A DNA stretch of 64,000 bases from positions 22,270 through 86,269 of the forward strand of contig WLID01000008.1 in assembly GCA_009702325.1 (NCBI GenBank). The letters are read 5' to 3'. This stretch comes from Actinomycetota bacterium. Lineage in GTDB: Bacteria > Actinomycetota > Thermoleophilia > Gaiellales > Gaiellaceae. Under the pieces are notes generated by a model. The model had not been told where the DNA came from. It saw only the letters and a program-made list of their open reading frames with translations, and ran no database searches. Positions 60,156 to 64,000 of the stretch are shown in pieces; the first letter of the stretch is position 1, and every line of letters begins with the position of its first letter. The position numbers were made by a program, and so were the translations under genes.

Positions 60156-61376
60156 TGTCCGTGCCATGCGCCTGCGGCGCTGCAGCGCCGGCCCTTCTGC
60201 GAGGAACCATTGAGCGAGTGCGCCACAGAGCGCCAGCCCGGTAATCCCCGCGAGCGCGACGACGTAGTTACGTCCCGTCACATAGGGGACATAGCCATGT
60301 ACGGCATGAAGGATGGGCTCGTGCCAGAGATAGACGCCATATGACACGACGCCAACCCACGCCAGCGGCCCGCGCCCAAGGAGGCGTTCGGTTGTGGCGC
60401 CACCGCCGACGATCCCAAGTACCACGATGGCGAGGCCAACGCCCGCAATTCCGTCGAACCACGTCGACGTCAGTGGACGCGTCGGCGCACCGACCAAGGC
60501 TGCGTCGAGCGCGATGATCGTCGCGCCGAGCAGCAGCATCGCGCGCGACCGCAGCGCGTCGTTTGATGTGATGAGCGAGGGCCACGCGGCAACGAGGAGT
60601 GCGATCACCATTCCCGCGCCGAACTGGTCGATCGATGACGGGAGTGCAAGGCGCCATCCGTGCGCTTCTGCTGCCAGGCTCCTGAACACCGGCGCAACGA
60701 CGAATATGGGCGCGAGCGACACGATCGCGACAACAAGAGCTGTGCCGCTTGCATAGCGACGCGCGTTCCAGGCCACGAATGCGCCGATCACGGGAAGCGA
60801 CAGATAGAAGGTCACCTCCACGTCAAGCGTCCAGGCGGGGCCAATCACGCCCCAATGACCACTGTAGATCTGAGCAAACGCGAGTGATGGCAGGAATCGC
60901 CCAAGCTCCAGGCCGTGTGTCGCGAGCGACCACACACATGGGATGAGTGCGATCGCCGCTGCAGCGGCGCCCACACGACGAGAACGTGGCGCGATGACGC
61001 CGTACGCGATCACGGGTGCACACACCAATAACGCCTGAAGGTGCTCGCGCTGCATCAGGACGACGACTGCGGCGAGGGCGAACCAGTAACCAGGAACGAT
61101 GCGCAGCACTCGTGCTCGTGCGTAACGGCCGAGATGCGGCGCCGTGTCGCGCCGCCCGAGCGCGTACTCAGCCCAGGGCCGAAAGAGCAGAAACCCACTC
61201 AACACGAAGAACATTGTTAGCCCGAGCCAGAGACGCGACGCGACTGCGTCAAGGACGCGCTCACCGACCCCAGTTGCGGGAAGCCGTGTCCCGTATCGCC
61301 AGGTGTGGAACGCGACGACCGCCAACGCTGCGAGAGCGCGGACTCCATCGAGCGGACGTAACCATGCTGATTCCAC
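60153..61376 (-). CDS. Membrane acyltransferase 3 family protein (OafA/YrhL-type)
   Basis: The protein has 407 residues from GTG 61376 with AAGGAG 8 nt upstream. About ten membrane segments. The N-terminal motif RPLDGVRALAALAVVAFHTW contains the conserved His of acyltransferase-3 enzymes, followed by FFVLSGFLLFRPW and later GVVSYGVYLWHEPIL, the family's C-terminal signature. Such proteins O-acylate surface glycans or lipids. No SGNH domain is attached. Confidence 0.9.
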   Translation of the reverse strand: MESAWLRPLDGVRALAALAVVAFHTWRYGTRLPATGVGERVLDAVASRLWLGLTMFFVLSGFLLFRPWAEYALGRRDTAPHLGRYARARVLRIVPGYWFALAAVVVLMQREHLQALLVCAPVIAYGVIAPRSRRVGAAAAAIALIPCVWSLATHGLELGRFLPSLAFAQIYSGHWGVIGPAWTLDVEVTFYLSLPVIGAFVAWNARRYASGTALVVAIVSLAPIFVVAPVFRSLAAEAHGWRLALPSSIDQFGAGMVIALLVAAWPSLITSNDALRSRAMLLLGATIIALDAALVGAPTRPLTSTWFDGIAGVGLAIVVLGIVGGGATTERLLGRGPLAWVGVVSYGVYLWHEPILHAVHGYVPYVTGRNYVVALAGITGLALCGALAQWFLAEGPALQRRRRMART

Positions 61377-61490
61377 CGAAAGGTCTCCTTGGTCGACCCA
61401 TGGTGGCGCGGCCCCCCGCTCTCCGTGCTTCCGCGCACCAAGCGATTAGTTGCACGTGCGACGTTACTGCACGTAACGGCGCCGCACCAA
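61377..61490. other. Intergenic, ribosome-binding site only
   Basis: 114 nt upstream of the acyltransferase gene. Apart from its AAGGAG site near 61386-61391 (minus strand) I see no defined element. Confidence 0.4.
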
Positions 61491-62336
61491 CTATTCGATG
61501 CCGAGAAGCTCGAGCGACGGGCGGTAGATTATCCCCTCCACCACGTCCGGATCAACGATCGGCATACCGGTTCCAAAGGCGGCTCCCGTGACAGATCGCA
61601 GCCCTTCGATCGTCTGGTGCGCGGTGAAGAACGGGAAGTCGGTCCCGAAGATCAGCTTGTGAGTGACGCGGTACTCGGACGCCTCAACGAGCGCCTGATA
61701 GAGCAGGTAGGGCCGCGAGACGAGCGCTGAGACGTCGGCATAGACATGTGGGTGCCGGCGGATCACGGCGATCGCCTCGCTTGTCCATGGATGGCCGATG
61801 TGCGCGATCACGATCGGGAGTCGTGGGAATCGGATCGCGATCTCATCGATCAGCACGGGACGGGCATACATAAGCGAACTCGCCCGCGAGAATGTCGTCC
61901 CTTGGTGGATGAGCATCGGCATCTCCAGCCGCTCGAGTGCGGCGCACACAGCGAGAAACGCTGGAGAGAGCGGATCGATGTTCTGGTAGATGGGCATCAA
62001 CTTGCACCCGACAAGGCCCAGGTCTTGCCGCATCCGCTCAAGCTCCTCGATCGCGACCGTTGGGTTGTGGGGATCAACCGATCCAAACCCAACAAGGCGC
62101 GCCGGATCGCGTGCAACGTAGTCGGCCACGTACTCGTTCGGCACCACAAAACCTGCGGCGGGAGCGTTGAACGCAAGAACCACCGCCTTATCGACGCCAT
62201 CTAGAGCGTCGCGGTAGTGCTCGTCGAGCGAACCACCGAGTACCGCGTCGGGCCACGCCTCACGTGCTTGCGACGCGAATGTCTCATTGATGTGCGCGGG
62301 GTACTCCCCGACGTGGGTGTGAACGTCAACGATCAT
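61491..62336 (-). CDS. Amidohydrolase 2 family metal-dependent hydrolase
   Basis: The protein has 281 residues from ATG 62336, with AGAGGAG upstream. Seen: the metal motif DVHTHVGEY at the N-terminus, LVGFGSVDPHNP, GCKLMPIYQNIDP, IAHIGHPW (zinc His) and FGTDFPF (catalytic Asp), typical of the ACMSD/4-hydroxybenzylidene-type amidohydrolase-2 family that hydrolyses lactones or decarboxylates ring-cleavage products. Divergent from an enolase-superfamily gene across a palindromic operator, so probably one catabolic unit. Confidence 0.88.
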   Translation of the reverse strand: MIVDVHTHVGEYPAHINETFASQAREAWPDAVLGGSLDEHYRDALDGVDKAVVLAFNAPAAGFVVPNEYVADYVARDPARLVGFGSVDPHNPTVAIEELERMRQDLGLVGCKLMPIYQNIDPLSPAFLAVCAALERLEMPMLIHQGTTFSRASSLMYARPVLIDEIAIRFPRLPIVIAHIGHPWTSEAIAVIRRHPHVYADVSALVSRPYLLYQALVEASEYRVTHKLIFGTDFPFFTAHQTIEGLRSVTGAAFGTGMPIVDPDVVEGIIYRPSLELLGIE

Positions 62337-62370
62337 CGAAGCTCCTCTAGAAACCCTCCGGTCGCCTGCG

Positions 62371-62403
62371 TACGATACGGCCCACGGTGGCCTGCAGGCC
62401 ACC
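62371..62403. promoter_or_regulatory. Divergent promoter and 18-bp palindromic operator
   Basis: TACGAT (62371-62376) is a plus-strand -10. Right after the expected start site lies GGTGGCCTGCAGGCCACC (62386-62403), a perfect 18-bp palindrome, 10 nt before ATG 62414. It is placed to block the enolase gene and could control the divergent amidohydrolase as well. Confidence 0.65.
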
Positions 62404-62413
62404 ATCCCTGCCG

Positions 62414-63586
62414 ATGAAGATCACCGAGGTCACTGCGCTCCCCATCTCTGTTGGGGGCAACTATGCCGCTCTGGCGAATGCCTACGAGTGGGCCGTGATC
62501 ATCGTGCTCATCAAGACCGACGAGGGCCTCACCGGAATCGGAGAGGCGAGCCTCGCCGGGCAAGGACGTGGCGTACTCGGCATCCTCGACCATTTTGGGG
62601 AGATGCTCGTAGGGCAAGACCCCGACCGCATCGAGCATTGGTGGAGCGAGATGGTGCGCGGTACGTTCTGGTCAAACGGCCAGGTGATCATGAGCGCCGC
62701 AGCCGGCATCGACATGGCGCTGTGGGATCTCAAGGGCAAGGCACTCGGCGTGCCCGTCTGGAGTCTCCTTGGTGGGCCAACGCGTGAGAAGGTGCGTGTC
62801 TACGTGCATCTGAAGGGCCAGACTGCCGATGAGCTGATTGAGGATGCTCTTGCGCGCAAGGAGGCCGGTTACACCGCCCTTCGGTATGGCCCGATGGCCG
62901 CGTTCGAGCATGAGCCACTCACCCACTGGGATCCGCAGAAATCAATCCGCGAGACGATCAAGGGCACGGAGCGCATCCGCGAGGCCGTCGGCGAAGAGAT
63001 TGACCTGCTGATCGATGCTCACACGATGTATACGCCGGCCGAAGCCGCCTATCTCGGACACGCGCTTGAGCCATTTCGCCTCTTCTTCTATGAGGATCCG
63101 ATTCGTCCGCTCAACCCGAATTCGCTGAAGCTCGTTCGTGACAAGGTCAACCTGCCGATCGCGACCGGCGAACAGTTCGCCCACAAGTGGGAGTTCCAGC
63201 CGATCATCGAGCAGGAGCTCGTCGATTACCTCCGGATCGATCTTGTTCACGCCGGAGGCATCACGGAAGGCAAGAAGATCCTCGCCATGGGTGAAGCGCA
63301 CGGTCAGCGTTCGGCTCTCCACCATGCGAGCTCGCCGGTGAACGGCGTCGCATGCCTTCATCTCGACCTGGCGATCCCGAACTTCGGTATCCAGGAGTGG
63401 ATGGAGCTCGAGCCTCTCTACGAGCTCTTCCCCAACGCGCCGCGCGCGAATGCGGGCTACGTGACGCCCCTCTCTGGGCCAGGCTTCGGCCTCGAGTTTG
63501 ACGAAGCAGAGGCACGCAAGCGGCCATCTCGCGACGCCAGACTGCCACAGCGATACTGGCTCGACGGCGCGCACGCCGACTACTAG
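62414..63586 (+). CDS. Enolase-superfamily sugar-acid dehydratase (mannonate/galactonate dehydratase-like)
   Basis: The protein has 390 residues from ATG 62414. N-terminal capping domain (VLIKTDEGLTGIGEA), then the barrel with metal ligands Asp201, Glu227 and Glu253 (IDAH, YEDP, GEQ). His203 follows Asp201 as in ManD-type enzymes, and the second strand has Arg157-Tyr158 rather than the KxK of mandelate racemase. YLRIDLVHAGGITEGKKI and PNFGIQEW are the ManD/DgoD-type signature. It likely dehydrates an acid sugar; exact substrate open. Confidence 0.88.
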   Translation: MKITEVTALPISVGGNYAALANAYEWAVIIVLIKTDEGLTGIGEASLAGQGRGVLGILDHFGEMLVGQDPDRIEHWWSEMVRGTFWSNGQVIMSAAAGIDMALWDLKGKALGVPVWSLLGGPTREKVRVYVHLKGQTADELIEDALARKEAGYTALRYGPMAAFEHEPLTHWDPQKSIRETIKGTERIREAVGEEIDLLIDAHTMYTPAEAAYLGHALEPFRLFFYEDPIRPLNPNSLKLVRDKVNLPIATGEQFAHKWEFQPIIEQELVDYLRIDLVHAGGITEGKKILAMGEAHGQRSALHHASSPVNGVACLHLDLAIPNFGIQEWMELEPLYELFPNAPRANAGYVTPLSGPGFGLEFDEAEARKRPSRDARLPQRYWLDGAHADY

Positions 63587-63626
63587 TCGCAACCCGGCGA
63601 ATCGCGGACCCATTTCGGTCCCCAGT

Positions 63627-63661
63627 GCCCTATTGACGAGTCATAGGGCGCCCTCTATAAA
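63627..63661 (+). promoter_or_regulatory. Sigma-70 promoter with overlapping operator
   Basis: TTGACG (63633-63638), a 17-nt spacer and TATAAA (63656-63661) make a near-consensus promoter, the best in the window. The inverted repeat GCCCTAT-N9-ATAGGGC (63627-63649) covers the -35 hexamer, so a bound regulator would exclude RNA polymerase. Confidence 0.7.
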
Positions 63662-63669
63662 TGGTGCTG

Positions 63670-63692
63670 ACAGTCGCGCTTCGCGCGGCTGT
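63670..63692 (+). repeat. 5' leader hairpin of the molybdenum hydroxylase gene
   Basis: ACAGTCGCGC and GCGCGGCTGT pair around a TTC loop (one T-G wobble). It starts at the predicted mRNA 5' end, about 110 nt before the start codon, and probably stabilises the transcript. Confidence 0.55.
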
Positions 63693-63779
63693 TATGTGTG
63701 TTTCCAAAGAGCGGTCCTCGACGAAGAGGCTCTACCTCGACGCTGAGGACACCGTCTCTCCAGATGGAGGAGGGAATAG

Positions 63780-64000
63780 ATGGCAAGTACGTTGCGGATC
63801 AAGGTGAATGGGGTGTCGCACTCGGTGACGGCAACCCAGGACACACCGCTTCTTTATGTCCTGCACAACGAGCTGCATCTGCACGGCCCGCGCTTCGGCT
63901 GCGGTCTTGCTCAGTGCGGTGCGTGTTCGGTTCTGCTTGACGGCAAGGAGATCCGGTCGTGTGTTACGCCGGTCGCCGCTGTCGCGGGCAAGAACATCAC
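63780..64000 (+). CDS. 2Fe-2S subunit of a xanthine dehydrogenase-family molybdenum hydroxylase (3' partial)
   Basis: The first 73 residues are in the window and the gene runs off the right edge. ATG 63780 is preceded by GGAGGAGGG. Seen: RIKVNGVSHSV, LLYVLHNEL and the plant-type ferredoxin cluster GPRFGCGLAQCGACSVLLDG with a fourth Cys in IRSCVTPV. The GLAQCGAC form is typical of isoquinoline 1-oxidoreductase (IorA) and nicotinate dehydrogenase small subunits. A large molybdopterin subunit is expected just beyond the window. Confidence 0.9.
   Translation, partial: MASTLRIKVNGVSHSVTATQDTPLLYVLHNELHLHGPRFGCGLAQCGACSVLLDGKEIRSCVTPVAAVAGKNI

Noticed and set aside
1..64000. Prophage, insertion sequence, CRISPR array or defence island
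   Set aside because: No transposase, integrase, tandem spaced repeats or nuclease/helicase cluster was seen. Gene content is mostly core metabolism and information processing with uniform composition.

Overview
The window is GC-rich, almost gap-free bacterial DNA from a deep-branching actinobacterium. Actinobacterial markers are mIHF beside gmk, rpoZ and coaBC, a GarA-type FHA protein with a MerR partner, the MurT/GatD pair, and GAACnnnnGTTC SOS boxes at recA. A single-motif RsiG-like protein, the homing-endonuclease-associated repeat protein and the local gene order point to Thermoleophilia (Gaiellales/Solirubrobacterales). That placement is inference. I see no phage, transposon, CRISPR array, tRNA or rRNA.

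Layout. 0-6 kb: the end of pyrK, then pyrD, mihF, gmk, rpoZ, coaBC, an odd TPR/beta-domain chimera, a membrane GGDEF protein and dtd. 6-15 kb: a translation operon, rimP-nusA-ylxR-infB, followed by fhs, rbfA, nrnA, truB and ribF. A convergent serine hydrolase ends there. 16-24 kb: rpsO-pnp with a long intergenic hairpin, an M16 peptidase, dapB, a methyltransferase, dapA and RNase J. 24-34 kb: a PfkB kinase, a nucleoside hydrolase, FtsK and a BMP-type nucleoside ABC importer. Together these look like nucleoside uptake and ribose recovery. 34-43 kb: a RodZ-like protein, cinA, recA (SOS promoter), recX, miaB, an SDR epimerase, miaA and a dapF homologue. 43-50 kb: dapD-dapC-dapE on the minus strand, divergent hflX-dut-nudix, then gatD-murT on the minus strand. 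With dapA, dapB and the dapF homologue, the window encodes the succinylase route towards diaminopimelate, plus lipid II amidation.

50-64 kb: a repeat protein and a primary-type sigma factor, then a 600-bp noncoding stretch ending in a terminator. Next comes the minus-strand operon rsiG-like, garA-like, merR(ftsR-like), apt, and then pgsA, a GH99-like secreted protein, two thioredoxin-fold proteins, a secreted cupredoxin, photolyase and a membrane acyltransferase. The right end is catabolic: an amidohydrolase, an enolase-superfamily dehydratase and the start of a molybdenum hydroxylase (IorA-like 2Fe-2S subunit), each with recognisable control DNA.

Three things stand out. First, at least fifteen genes carry a TAnnnT-like -10 element 6-8 nt before the start codon and no Shine-Dalgarno sequence, so leaderless transcription appears common. 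Second, the DapF homologue has serine in place of both catalytic cysteines. Third, a small protein carries a near-complete c-di-GMP-binding RsiG motif in an operon with GarA-like and FtsR-like regulators, while the window's own GGDEF protein has lost a metal-binding aspartate.
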